The notes beneath the pieces are model-generated. The model was not told where the DNA came from. It did no database searches and saw only the letters and a program-made list of their open reading frames with translations. Source: VRUE01 sp963718775 (lineage in GTDB: Bacteria; Actinomycetota; Thermoleophilia; Solirubrobacterales; 70-9). From it: a DNA stretch of 64,000 bases. The number at the start of each line of letters is the position of its first letter. The first letter of the stretch is position 1. A program made the position numbers and the translations under genes. The DNA is taken from NCBI GenBank assembly GCA_963718775.1, contig OY970377.1:1488001-1552000 (forward strand). Reading direction: 5' to 3'. Positions 9,197-15,713 of this stretch are shown one piece after another.

Positions 9197-10757
9197 GGGC
9201 CGGAAGGGAGGTCGACTGACTCGAGGCCTCCGCGGGGTCTACAGCGTGCTCGGCCACCACTTCGTCACTGCGATGACGCTGCACGAGCAGGTAGTAGGGA
9301 ATGCCGATCAGCAGGATCAGGCCGGTGAAGGTGAAGGCGCCGTACTGCAGGTACCAGTGGTCTTCTCCGTACACTTCGACCCGCGGCCAGGCGACGTTGA
9401 TCGCCACCGCCAGCACACCGAGGAAGGCTGCGATGTTGACCGGCAGGCCCCACCTGCCCAGCGAGAAGCCCGCCCTCCCGGTCTCCTGCAGAGGTGGCCA
9501 CTCACCACGGAAGCGGGCGAGCAGCATCGGCCCGATGACCAGCAGGTAACAGATGTAGAAGAGCAGGATCGCGACCGCGCCGATGGTCGAGAAGATCCTC
9601 GGGTTGCCGTAGTTGAGCAGGAGCAGCGCCATCGCGCCGACGGCGACGAACACGGTGGTGAAGACCGGCGTCTTCCAGCGCTCCGAGACGTGCGCGAGCT
9701 GCTCGCTGAAGGGCAGGCGGCCGTCGCGCGCCATCGCGAAGATCACCCGCACGCCGGTTGCCTGGATCGCCAGCACGGCCGCGGTCACCGCCACCGCGAT
9801 GACGGCGAGGATGATGTCGCCAAGGGTAGAGCTGAGGGTCGAGGTGATCACGTAGGGGAAGCCGATCGTGCTGAGCTCTTCTGCATCGATGTTCGGCACG
9901 GCCATCAGGGCCAGCAGCGCCAGCGCGATGCCGATCACGATCGATGCGGCGAGGGCGCGCAGAATCGCCCGTGGGGCGGTCTTGCGTGGCTCTTTCGTCT
10001 CCTCGGCAAGCGTCGCGGCGCTCTCGAAGCCGAAGAAGACGTAGGCGCCGCTGATGATCGCGACCAGGAAGGCGCCGAAATAGCCCCAGTCGTGGCCGGC
10101 GCCGGTGCCGTGGGTCTCGAAGATCACGTCGGGCCCGCGAGTGATGTTGAGGATGAAGCCGATGACGACGACGGCGACCGTGGTCAGCTCGAGGACCACG
10201 GCGGCGCTGGTGAAGCGGCCGGTCCACTTGACGCCGACGATGTTGGTCAGCGTGACCAGCGCCGTGACGATGCCGCCGAGGATGATCGCGTTGATCGCGC
10301 CGTCGTGGGTCGCTGCGGTGCCGATGTCGGCCGAGCCGCCGACGAGCTGGAACGAGGAGCTGATCGTGGTCAGCGTCTGCTGCAGGGTCGGCCCGAGGAC
10401 GGTGACGGTGACGATCATCGCCGCGGCCAGGATCCAGCCGGCGATCCAGGGCACGAACTCGGAACGGGTGACGTACTTCGACCACTGGTACATCGATCCC
10501 GCGACCGGCAGGTGCCCGGCCATCTCGGCCAGGCAGAGAGCGGTGAGGAACTGGATCACCCCGACCACCACGTAGACCCAGACGAAGGCCGGGCCGGCGG
10601 CGCCGAAGCCGAAGAAGAACAGGGCGTTGACCCCGACCAGGATCGCCACCCAGCCGTAGGCCAGCGCGAAGGTCGTTACCGCCCCAAGAGTGCGGTCGAG
10701 GCGCTGCCGGTAGCCGAAATGGGCTAGATCCTTCGAATCACTGGCTCTCTCGTTCAT
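9186..10757 (-). CDS. APC-superfamily amino acid/amine permease
   Basis: A 523-residue integral membrane protein with about 12 hydrophobic segments in the amino acid-polyamine-organocation pattern: GFGAAGPAF early, CLAEMAGHLPVAGSMYQWSK, and FFGFESAATLAEETKEPRKTAPRAI around residue 245, which is the conserved helix 6-7 region. The start at 10757 has AGGAGAGGG about seven bases upstream. It is the first gene of the carboxylase operon, directly downstream of the divergent promoter region shared with lacI. An APC permease suggests that the imported substrate is an amino acid, amine or related zwitterion and not a free ketone, which would not need a carrier. This is the strongest hint that the pathway does not start from acetone itself. 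Confidence 0.85.
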   Translation of the reverse strand: MNERASDSKDLAHFGYRQRLDRTLGAVTTFALAYGWVAILVGVNALFFFGFGAAGPAFVWVYVVVGVIQFLTALCLAEMAGHLPVAGSMYQWSKYVTRSEFVPWIAGWILAAAMIVTVTVLGPTLQQTLTTISSSFQLVGGSADIGTAATHDGAINAIILGGIVTALVTLTNIVGVKWTGRFTSAAVVLELTTVAVVVIGFILNITRGPDVIFETHGTGAGHDWGYFGAFLVAIISGAYVFFGFESAATLAEETKEPRKTAPRAILRALAASIVIGIALALLALMAVPNIDAEELSTIGFPYVITSTLSSTLGDIILAVIAVAVTAAVLAIQATGVRVIFAMARDGRLPFSEQLAHVSERWKTPVFTTVFVAVGAMALLLLNYGNPRIFSTIGAVAILLFYICYLLVIGPMLLARFRGEWPPLQETGRAGFSLGRWGLPVNIAAFLGVLAVAINVAWPRVEVYGEDHWYLQYGAFTFTGLILLIGIPYYLLVQRHRSDEVVAEHAVDPAEASSQSTSLPAHGL

Positions 10758-10909
10758 CGGAACCCTCTCCTCGTGAACAAACCCAGTGACGCCTCTGATC
10801 CACCCCGTTGGATCTTCCGCTGGCGGCTACTATAACGATCAAGTAGATCACCGTCAAGTAGCCGAGAATTGCATTGTTTAACGTTCAATTCAGCGGTAGG
10901 ATTGGCCCG
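10758..10909. promoter_or_regulatory. Divergent control region of the carboxylase operon and lacI, with operator candidates
   Basis: The 152-bp gap between the divergent permease and lacI genes is AT-rich relative to its surroundings. It contains an exact inverted repeat GAATTG (10866-10871) / CAATTC (10886-10891) around TTTAACG, with an inner ATTG/CAAT pair, as expected for a LacI-family operator. A direct repeat TCAAGTAG occurs at 10839-10846 and 10854-10861, 15 bp apart. Both could be recognised by the adjacent regulator, giving autoregulation and control of the operon by its substrate. Confidence 0.6.
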
Positions 10910-11947
10910 ATGGCGAAGGAGAGCAACAGGAAACGCCAGCCGACCATGCAGGACGTCGCCGACCGGGCCGGCGTCTCGGTGCAGACGGTCTCCAACCTCG
11001 TCAACGGCCGCGAGCACCTGATGGGCCACAAAACGCGCGAACGCGTCGCCCAGGCGATGGTCGTCCTCGACTACCGGCCGAACATGCGAGCGCGCGGCCT
11101 GCGCTCGGCGAAGACCAACGAACTCGGCTTCCTGGTCGTCGACGACGAAGCGAGATTCCTCGCCGACCCGATGAACGGCACGGTGATGGCCGGCGCCGAA
11201 GAGACGACACGGGAACAGGGCTACGGCCTGCTGATCCACTCGGCCAGGCCCGGAGAGATCGACGACGGCCTGCTCAACCCGCTGCTCGAGAGCCGCGTCG
11301 ACGGCGCCGTCCTCTACCTCTCCGGCGAACCGAGCGACAGGGACGTCTACCTCAAGCGCGTCGCCGAGCTCGGCCATCCCTATGTGCTCTTCGGCGAAGC
11401 GCGCGACGGCAAAGTCCCCTCCGTCACCGCCGCCAACTCCGACGGCGCCTACCGCCTCGCCACCCATCTGATCGAGAAAGGCCACCGCCGCATCGCCTTC
11501 ATCGGCGGGCGGGCCTCCTGGCCGATGATCGAGCAGCGCTACGCCGGCTACCGGGCGGCCCTGCACGACCACGACATCGAGCCGGCCCGCGAGCTGCAGC
11601 TCTTCCGGGGGCGCTGGGAGCCGGCCGACGGCGAGGCGATGGCGGAGACCCTGCTCGCCCTGCGCGAACCGCCGACGGCGATCATGGCGGCCAACGACGT
11701 GGTCGCGCTCGGCGTCTTTCGCACCGCCCGCAATCGCGGCCTGCAGATCCCCGAGGACGTCGCGGTGACGGGCTTCAACGACTTCGACTTCTCCGCCTTC
11801 CTCTACCCCGCGCTGACCACCGTCTCCCTGCCGGTCTACGAGATGGGCAAGGCGGCAGCGGCGATCCTCGTCGAGCAGCTCGAGGGGAAGGATGGAGAGC
11901 TCGAGCGCGACTTCCCGGTCGAGGTGATCGTCAGGGACTCTTCCTAG
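10910..11947 (+). CDS. LacI-family transcriptional regulator
   Basis: A 345-residue regulator with the classic LacI head: MQDVADRAGVSVQTVSNLVNG (helix-turn-helix, about residues 12-31), then YRPNMRARGLRSAKT before the periplasmic-binding-protein-like ligand domain (GFLVVDDEARF ... GHRRIAFIGGR ... AIMAANDVVALGVFRTARNRG ... VTGFNDFDFS). The ATG at 10910 is chosen since the HTH begins the usual dozen residues later; upstream codons run through the operator. It diverges from the carboxylase operon, so it is the likely specific regulator, responding to a pathway compound. Its 3' end overlaps the convergent methyltransferase-like gene by 17 bases. Confidence 0.9.
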   Translation: MAKESNRKRQPTMQDVADRAGVSVQTVSNLVNGREHLMGHKTRERVAQAMVVLDYRPNMRARGLRSAKTNELGFLVVDDEARFLADPMNGTVMAGAEETTREQGYGLLIHSARPGEIDDGLLNPLLESRVDGAVLYLSGEPSDRDVYLKRVAELGHPYVLFGEARDGKVPSVTAANSDGAYRLATHLIEKGHRRIAFIGGRASWPMIEQRYAGYRAALHDHDIEPARELQLFRGRWEPADGEAMAETLLALREPPTAIMAANDVVALGVFRTARNRGLQIPEDVAVTGFNDFDFSAFLYPALTTVSLPVYEMGKAAAAILVEQLEGKDGELERDFPVEVIVRDSS

Positions 11948-12554
11948 CTACGACCAGCCGGCCGACGCCAGGAGCAAAGCGCCCGACGCGCGCGGCATAG
12001 CTGCCGTACGCGTCGCGGTGCACCTGCAACAGATAGGGCTCCTCGACCACCCGCACCTGCAGCTCGAGGGCGAGCGCCAGGCCGACGAGGCCGACGAAGG
12101 CGACCCAGCTCGGCACCAGCAGGGTGAGGCCGAGCGCGGTGGGGATCATCGCGCTGAAGATTGGGTTGCGGACGAACGCAAATGGGCCGCTCGTGACCAG
12201 CTGGGTGCGCTCCCCGGCGTCGACGCCGATCCGCCAGCTCGCCCCCATCGCCACCTGCGCGTAGAAGGTGGCGCCGATCCCGGCGACAGCGAGAACGAGT
12301 CCCGCGACGTGGACGGCCGTGGTGTCGAGCGCGGCGACCGGCTCGACCAAGTCGAGTAGAGCAAGCAACGGGGCGGCGGCGCCGACGAGGAGCGCGAGCG
12401 TGAAGCCGACCCCGGCGATCCACTCGGCCGAGCCGGGCCGGCCGCCGAGGCCGTGGAAACCGGATGAGCCGGTGCGGCGGACCTGGATCAGCACGCGCAG
12501 GCCGACGGTGAGCGCCAAGTAGACGACGTAGAGAATGAGCGCGACGGTCGCCAT
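11931..12554 (-). CDS. Isoprenylcysteine carboxylmethyltransferase-like membrane protein
   Basis: A 207-residue membrane protein with about five hydrophobic segments and the C-terminal signature of the ICMT/phospholipid-methyltransferase-like group: GPFAFVRNPIFSAMI, followed by EEPYLLQVHRDAYGSYAARVGRFAP (EExxL then YxxY...R). The family binds S-adenosylmethionine in this region; bacterial members are mostly unassigned. It begins 22 bp after the CadC-like regulator and is probably in its operon. Similar proteins often accompany metal-sensor genes, but the link to metals is not established. It overlaps the lacI 3' end convergently. Confidence 0.75.
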   Translation of the reverse strand: MATVALILYVVYLALTVGLRVLIQVRRTGSSGFHGLGGRPGSAEWIAGVGFTLALLVGAAAPLLALLDLVEPVAALDTTAVHVAGLVLAVAGIGATFYAQVAMGASWRIGVDAGERTQLVTSGPFAFVRNPIFSAMIPTALGLTLLVPSWVAFVGLVGLALALELQVRVVEEPYLLQVHRDAYGSYAARVGRFAPGVGRLVVARKSP

Positions 12555-12576
12555 CGCTATTTACGCTCCGGCCTAT

Positions 12577-12945
12577 TCACGCCGCGATTCCCTGCCCGGC
12601 AACCGCCGCAAGGAGAGCAGCGCCCCGCTCGGTCAGCTCATAGATGACCATCTTGCCGTCGCGTTCCGAACGGGCGAGGCCGGCAGCCTTGAGCAGGCGA
12701 ACGTGGTGGGAGACCAGCCGCTCGTCGCGCCCGACGATCCAGGCGAGGTCGCAGACACAGGCAGACTTGCCGGCCTCGAGGGCCAGTGCGATCGCCAGCC
12801 GAGTCGGGTCCCCGAGCGCCTTGGCGCCCCCAGCCCAAAGCTCCAGGGCGTCCACATCCGGAAGCTCCTTGCGAACGCGCTCGGCCTTCGGCAGGTCGAT
12901 GCAGAGCAGGTCGCAGGTGTCGGAGTTCGGCGCCACTTCCCCCAT
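12577..12945 (-). CDS. CadC-like ArsR-family metal sensor
   Basis: A 122-residue ArsR/SmtB repressor that closely follows CadC (Cd/Pb/Zn sensor). DTCDLLC puts Cys at 11 and 15. ACVCDLAW puts Cys at 63 and 65 in the recognition-domain region, nearly the spacing of the CadC alpha-3N ligands (7, 11, 58, 60). The winged HTH DERLVSHHVRLLKAAGLARSERDGKMVIYELT follows. Metal binding should release DNA. The ATG at 12945 is preferred over a frame extending to 12990 because it gives the CadC-like N-terminus and leaves the palindrome at 12960-12975 upstream. No strong ribosome-binding site is seen. No CadA-type pump gene follows; the downstream neighbour is the methyltransferase-like membrane protein. 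Confidence 0.85.
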   Translation of the reverse strand: MGEVAPNSDTCDLLCIDLPKAERVRKELPDVDALELWAGGAKALGDPTRLAIALALEAGKSACVCDLAWIVGRDERLVSHHVRLLKAAGLARSERDGKMVIYELTERGAALLAAVAGQGIAA

Positions 12946-12959
12946 CCTACAAACACTCG

Positions 12960-12975
12960 CATAGATATACGAATG
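12960..12975. promoter_or_regulatory. Palindromic operator candidate for the CadC-like repressor
   Basis: CATAGATATACGAATG reads CAT-N3-TATA-N3-ATG, with matching arms on both strands, inside a short AT-rich patch 15 bp upstream of the sensor start. ArsR-type repressors bind such sites over their own promoters. Inference from position and symmetry. Confidence 0.5.
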
Positions 12976-12990
12976 TCTCCCTGCTGGCAA

Positions 12991-13335
12991 TCAGTAGTCG
13001 TGCCGGTCCCCAAGGTCGCGTGGCGGCTCCTCCGACACGACGGGGGCGCCCCAACCGCGGGTCGGGTCGTACCGCGGCGGCAGCACCTGGAGGAAGACGC
13101 GGCGAGCGAGCGGGCTCTTGTACGCGTGATGGCGAAGGGCGAAGTGCCAATGCCCCGCAAGCCACATAGCCAGACCAAGGACCACCATGAAGAGCGCGAC
13201 GGGATCGCCCAGGCTGATCAGGCTGACAGCTCCGACAAAGGCGAAAATCACACCTCCAACACGAAGGAAAACTCCGCCCAGGAGCCAAAAGCCGACGGTG
13301 CCGATGATCGCGATTCCGATCAGGGTGAGAATCAT
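12991..13335 (-). CDS. Small membrane protein of unknown function
   Basis: A 114-residue protein with three N-terminal hydrophobic stretches (MILTLIGIAIIGTVGFWLLGG, VGGVIFAFVGAVSLISLG, ALFMVVLGLAMWLAGHW) and a charged, His/Pro-containing tail of about 45 residues (FALRHHAYKSPLARR...). The hydrophobic glycine-rich segments suggest two or three membrane passes with a cytoplasmic tail. I do not recognise a family. It lies between arsC and the CadC-like gene on the same strand, with about 45 bp to the sensor and 59 bp to arsC, so it may belong to either unit. A metal-related role is guesswork. Confidence 0.6.
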   Translation of the reverse strand: MILTLIGIAIIGTVGFWLLGGVFLRVGGVIFAFVGAVSLISLGDPVALFMVVLGLAMWLAGHWHFALRHHAYKSPLARRVFLQVLPPRYDPTRGWGAPVVSEEPPRDLGDRHDY

Positions 13336-13394
13336 TTCTGCGCCTCCTTCTCTACAACGAGTGCACCCGCCAGGGTGAGACTACCCCGCTCGGC

Positions 13395-13796
13395 CTAAGG
13401 TGAATCGGCGCCGAGCTCACCGAGCAGCTCACCGACGCGGCGCTCGATCTCGTCGCGCGTCGCCCGCACAGCCTCGAGCGGCTGGCCCTTCGGGTCGGGC
13501 AGGTCCCAGTCCAGATAGCGCTTGCCGGGGATGTACGGGCACTCGTCCCCGCAACCCATCGTCACCACGACGTCGGCCCACTCGGCGTCCTCGCGGGTCA
13601 GCTTGCGCGGCTGGCGCGAGCTGAGGTCGACACCCAGCTCGGCCATCGCCTCGACCACCTCGGGGTGGACCTGCTCGGCCGGCGTCGTGCCAGCCGAGCG
13701 CGCTTCGTGGGCGCCACCCGCGGCACGGACGAACAGCGCCTCGCTGATCTGCGAACGACCGGCGTTGTGCAGGCAGACGAAGAGGACGCGGGCCAT
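13395..13796 (-). CDS. arsC: Arsenate reductase, LMW-phosphatase family (ArsC)
   Basis: A 133-residue arsenate reductase that converts As(V) to As(III) in the cytoplasm. The phosphatase-like P-loop is VCLHNAGRS, with nucleophile Cys8 and Arg14. The redox cysteines are in MGCGDECP (82 and 86), as in thioredoxin- or mycothiol-linked ArsC enzymes, and the acid loop is DWDLPDP (96-102). All residues needed for activity appear present. The start overlaps the aquaporin stop by one base (13796), so the two are translationally coupled. No arsenite pump gene is visible next to it. The linked aquaglyceroporin would provide the exit route for arsenite, as known for AqpS in Sinorhizobium meliloti. Confidence 0.92.
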   Translation of the reverse strand: MARVLFVCLHNAGRSQISEALFVRAAGGAHEARSAGTTPAEQVHPEVVEAMAELGVDLSSRQPRKLTREDAEWADVVVTMGCGDECPYIPGKRYLDWDLPDPKGQPLEAVRATRDEIERRVGELLGELGADSP

Positions 13797-14497
13797 CAGA
13801 CGCCCTCCGGCTGCGGCGACGGCTCGGCCGGATGCTCGCCGCGGACGACGGTGTAAGCGAGGGCGCCGATCGCCGCGCCGGCGAGCGGGGCGACGATGTA
13901 GATCCAGAGGTCGTGAAGCTCGCCGGAGACGAGGGCCGGCCCGATCGAACGGGCGGGGTTCATCGAGGCGCCCGTGATCGGCCCGCCGAAGAGAGCGTCG
14001 AGCCCGACCGTGCCACCGATCGCGATCGCCGCCGCCGCTCCGACCGCGCGCGCATCGGTCGCCACGGCCATGATCACGAACATCAGGAAGGCGGTCAGCA
14101 CCGCCTCGTAGGCGAGGGCGCTGCCGGTGCCGACGGTGGGAAGAGTCGTGCCGAGCGCCGCCGGGTCGCCGGGCCAGATCACGGCCAGGAGCGCGGCCGC
14201 GGCGAGCGCGCCGGCGAGCTGCCCACAGACATAGGCCAGCGCCTCGCCGCGCGGGAAGTGACGGGTGAGGACGAAGGCCGCGGTCACGGCCGGGTTGAGG
14301 TGCGCGCCGGAGAGGTGGCCGGTCGCGTAGACCATCGCCATCACGATCAGCCCGAAGACGAGCGCGATCCCGACCGTGCCGAGCGTGCCGGGGTGCTGGG
14401 CCTCGGCGACGATCGCGCCGCAGCCGGCGAAGACCAGGGCGAAGGTGCCGATCGCCTCCGCGGCGGCACGGCGGAAGAGGCTGGGCCGGGAGCTCAC
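13796..14497 (-). CDS. aqpS: MIP-family aquaglyceroporin in the arsenic operon (AqpS-like)
   Basis: A 233-residue channel with six membrane helices and both NPA boxes: SGAHLNPAVT (68-70) and TGASMNPARS (180-182). In an arsR-aqp-arsC order, such channels are known to let As(OH)3 leave the cell down its gradient after reduction, replacing an active ArsB/Acr3 pump. Here it sits 7 bp after arsR and overlaps arsC by one base. Water or glycerol flux is the alternative, but the context strongly favours arsenite. No Acr3- or ArsB-like gene is seen in the window. Confidence 0.88.
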   Translation of the reverse strand: MSSRPSLFRRAAAEAIGTFALVFAGCGAIVAEAQHPGTLGTVGIALVFGLIVMAMVYATGHLSGAHLNPAVTAAFVLTRHFPRGEALAYVCGQLAGALAAAALLAVIWPGDPAALGTTLPTVGTGSALAYEAVLTAFLMFVIMAVATDARAVGAAAAIAIGGTVGLDALFGGPITGASMNPARSIGPALVSGELHDLWIYIVAPLAGAAIGALAYTVVRGEHPAEPSPQPEGV

Positions 14498-14504
14498 GCT
14501 CGCC

Positions 14505-14852
14505 TCAGCAGCAGGCCGCGGTCGGCGAGGCGAAGACCTCGCGCACCGAGTCGAGCGCGCCGGGGACGAGGCTGAAGTAGCTGTAGGTGCCGCGCGTCTC
14601 GCGCTCGATCAGGCCGGCCTCGACGAGCTGCTTGAGGTGATGGCTGACGGTGCCCTGGGAGAGATCGAGCAGCGGCTGGATCTCGCACACGCAGACGGCC
14701 TCCCCGTCGGCGCGCAGCAGCAGGTTGACGATCTTCAGCCGGTGCCGGTCGGCGAGCGCCTTCAGCACACCCTCGAGCTCAGCGGCGCGATCGTCGTCAA
14801 GCGAAGACCCCGCGAGCGGCGTGCAGCAATCGATCACCGGCAACTCAGTCAT
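14505..14852 (-). CDS. arsR: ArsR-family arsenic-responsive repressor
   Basis: A 115-residue winged-helix repressor. Tandem Cys at 9-10 (VIDCCTPL) and CVCEI near residue 54 resemble the arsenite site of actinobacterial ArsR proteins (for example Corynebacterium glutamicum, Cys15/16/55). A Cys pair also ends the protein (AACC). HTH: LSQGTVSHHLKQLVEAGLIERE. Start: an ATG at 14876 lies inside the operator palindrome, so the ATG at 14852 (MTELPVIDCC), the usual N-terminus of homologs, is preferred; neither has a clear ribosome-binding site. It leads the arsR-aqp-arsC operon and probably represses it from the site at 14872-14893. Confidence 0.88.
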   Translation of the reverse strand: MTELPVIDCCTPLAGSSLDDDRAAELEGVLKALADRHRLKIVNLLLRADGEAVCVCEIQPLLDLSQGTVSHHLKQLVEAGLIERETRGTYSYFSLVPGALDSVREVFASPTAACC

Positions 14853-14871
14853 CGGGGCCGAAGCTATCAAA

Positions 14872-14893
14872 TTCATTGATGGACATCAATGAA
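14872..14893. promoter_or_regulatory. ArsR operator: perfect 22-bp palindrome
   Basis: TTCATTGATG (14872-14881) is followed after two bases by its exact reverse complement (14884-14893), directly upstream of arsR. ArsR-family dimers bind such sites. It also covers the stop codon of the preceding gene (14873-15193), so the two transcription units touch. Confidence 0.75.
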
Positions 14894-15193
14894 TGCTTCG
14901 GCAAGCCCGGCCGCGACCGCCTCGGCGTCCTTGGGCGCGCTAATCGAGAGGACCAGCTCGCCGGCCTCCTCGCTCAGCGTGAGCTCGAGAAACGAGCAGC
15001 ACGCGGCCTCTGCGGCGACGATCGCCTCGAGGCGCTGGCGCGTCGTCGCGTCTGCGCGAAAACGCAGGAGGTGGCGATCTCCCTCACGGGCGCGGGAGAT
15101 CAGGCTCATGGAGCCGACCGCGGCGATCTCGGCAAGTCGCTGCTCGAGCTCGCCGGCGCCGAGCGAGCAGGCGATTGGGGACTCGTTGGCCAT
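14873..15193 (-). CDS. Small Cys-containing protein next to metal regulators, function unknown
   Basis: A 106-residue soluble protein. Recognisable features are SPIACSLGAGELEQRLAEI near the N-terminus and EAACCSFLELTLSEEAGELVLSIS in the second half, a pattern (E-x-CC-x-FL) seen in short proteins beside MerR- or ArsR-type regulators in actinobacteria. The paired Cys could bind a thiophilic metal, but this is inference. The ATG at 15193 is chosen because AGGAGG lies seven bases upstream; an ATG at 15199 would touch it. It is transcribed away from the MerR gene at 15268 through a MerR-type promoter. Its stop lies within the ArsR operator. Confidence 0.7.
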   Translation of the reverse strand: MANESPIACSLGAGELEQRLAEIAAVGSMSLISRAREGDRHLLRFRADATTRQRLEAIVAAEAACCSFLELTLSEEAGELVLSISAPKDAEAVAAGLAEAFIDVHQ

Positions 15194-15225
15194 CGTCATG
15201 CCTCCTGATCTCAGGTTTTGGGGCT

Positions 15226-15256
15226 AGTGTGGATCCTGAACCCAGGTTTAGGTCAA
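15226..15256 (-). promoter_or_regulatory. MerR-type promoter/operator candidate
   Basis: On the minus strand, TTGACC (15256-15251) is separated by 19 bases from CACACT (15231-15226). The spacer holds the dyad CCTG-N4-CAGG (15235-15246). An overlong 19-bp spacer with a central dyad is the hallmark of MerR-activated promoters. It would drive the small Cys protein and lies just upstream of the divergent merR gene. The -10 is poor, so this is tentative. Confidence 0.45.
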
Positions 15257-15267
15257 GGAGAATCGTC

Positions 15268-15672
15268 GTGGCAGAGGCAACGCTCAGCATCGGAGAAGTC
15301 GCCAAGGAGGCCGGGGTCAACGTCTCCACGATCCGCTTCTACGAGCGCGAAGGTCTCTTACCTGAGCCCGAGCGCATCGGTGGCCGGCGCCGCTATGACG
15401 AGGCTGCGGTTCAACGCCTCGGTGTCATCGTCATCGCCAAGCAGGCCGGGTTCTCGCTCGATGAGGTGCGGGTCTTGTTGACCTCGATCGACCAAGGCGC
15501 CCCGGCGCACGAGCAGCTCCAGGAGCTCGCTGCCCGCAAGCTGCCCGAGGTCGATGCCCTGATCCAGCGAGCGCAGGCGATGCGCGATTGGCTGACGGCC
15601 GCCGGCAACTGCGAGTGCGAGGCCTTGGAGAGCTGCGCCCTGTTCGTCGCAAGCACCGACCCGACCGGCTGA
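15268..15672 (+). CDS. MerR-family metal-type regulator
   Basis: A 134-residue MerR regulator: SIGEVAKEAGVNVSTIRFYEREGLLPEPERIGGRRRYDE (winged HTH), dimerisation helix, and a C-terminal effector segment GNCECEALESCALF with three Cys, typical of thiol-metal sensing (Hg, Zn, Cd or Cu type). The GTG at 15268 is preceded by AAGGAGA at the right distance. It faces the small Cys protein gene over a 74-bp gap with a MerR-type promoter, so it probably activates that gene and itself. The downstream CoA ligase starts 41 bp later, but its function is unrelated to metals. Confidence 0.85.
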   Translation: MAEATLSIGEVAKEAGVNVSTIRFYEREGLLPEPERIGGRRRYDEAAVQRLGVIVIAKQAGFSLDEVRVLLTSIDQGAPAHEQLQELAARKLPEVDALIQRAQAMRDWLTAAGNCECEALESCALFVASTDPTG

Positions 15673-15713
15673 ACAGACCGACAAGAGCGAAAGTCAACGA
15701 GGAGGAGGCGACG

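Noticed and set aside
10754..11572. Minus-strand frame overlapping lacI
   Set aside because: Antisense to an unambiguous LacI protein and without any recognisable domain.
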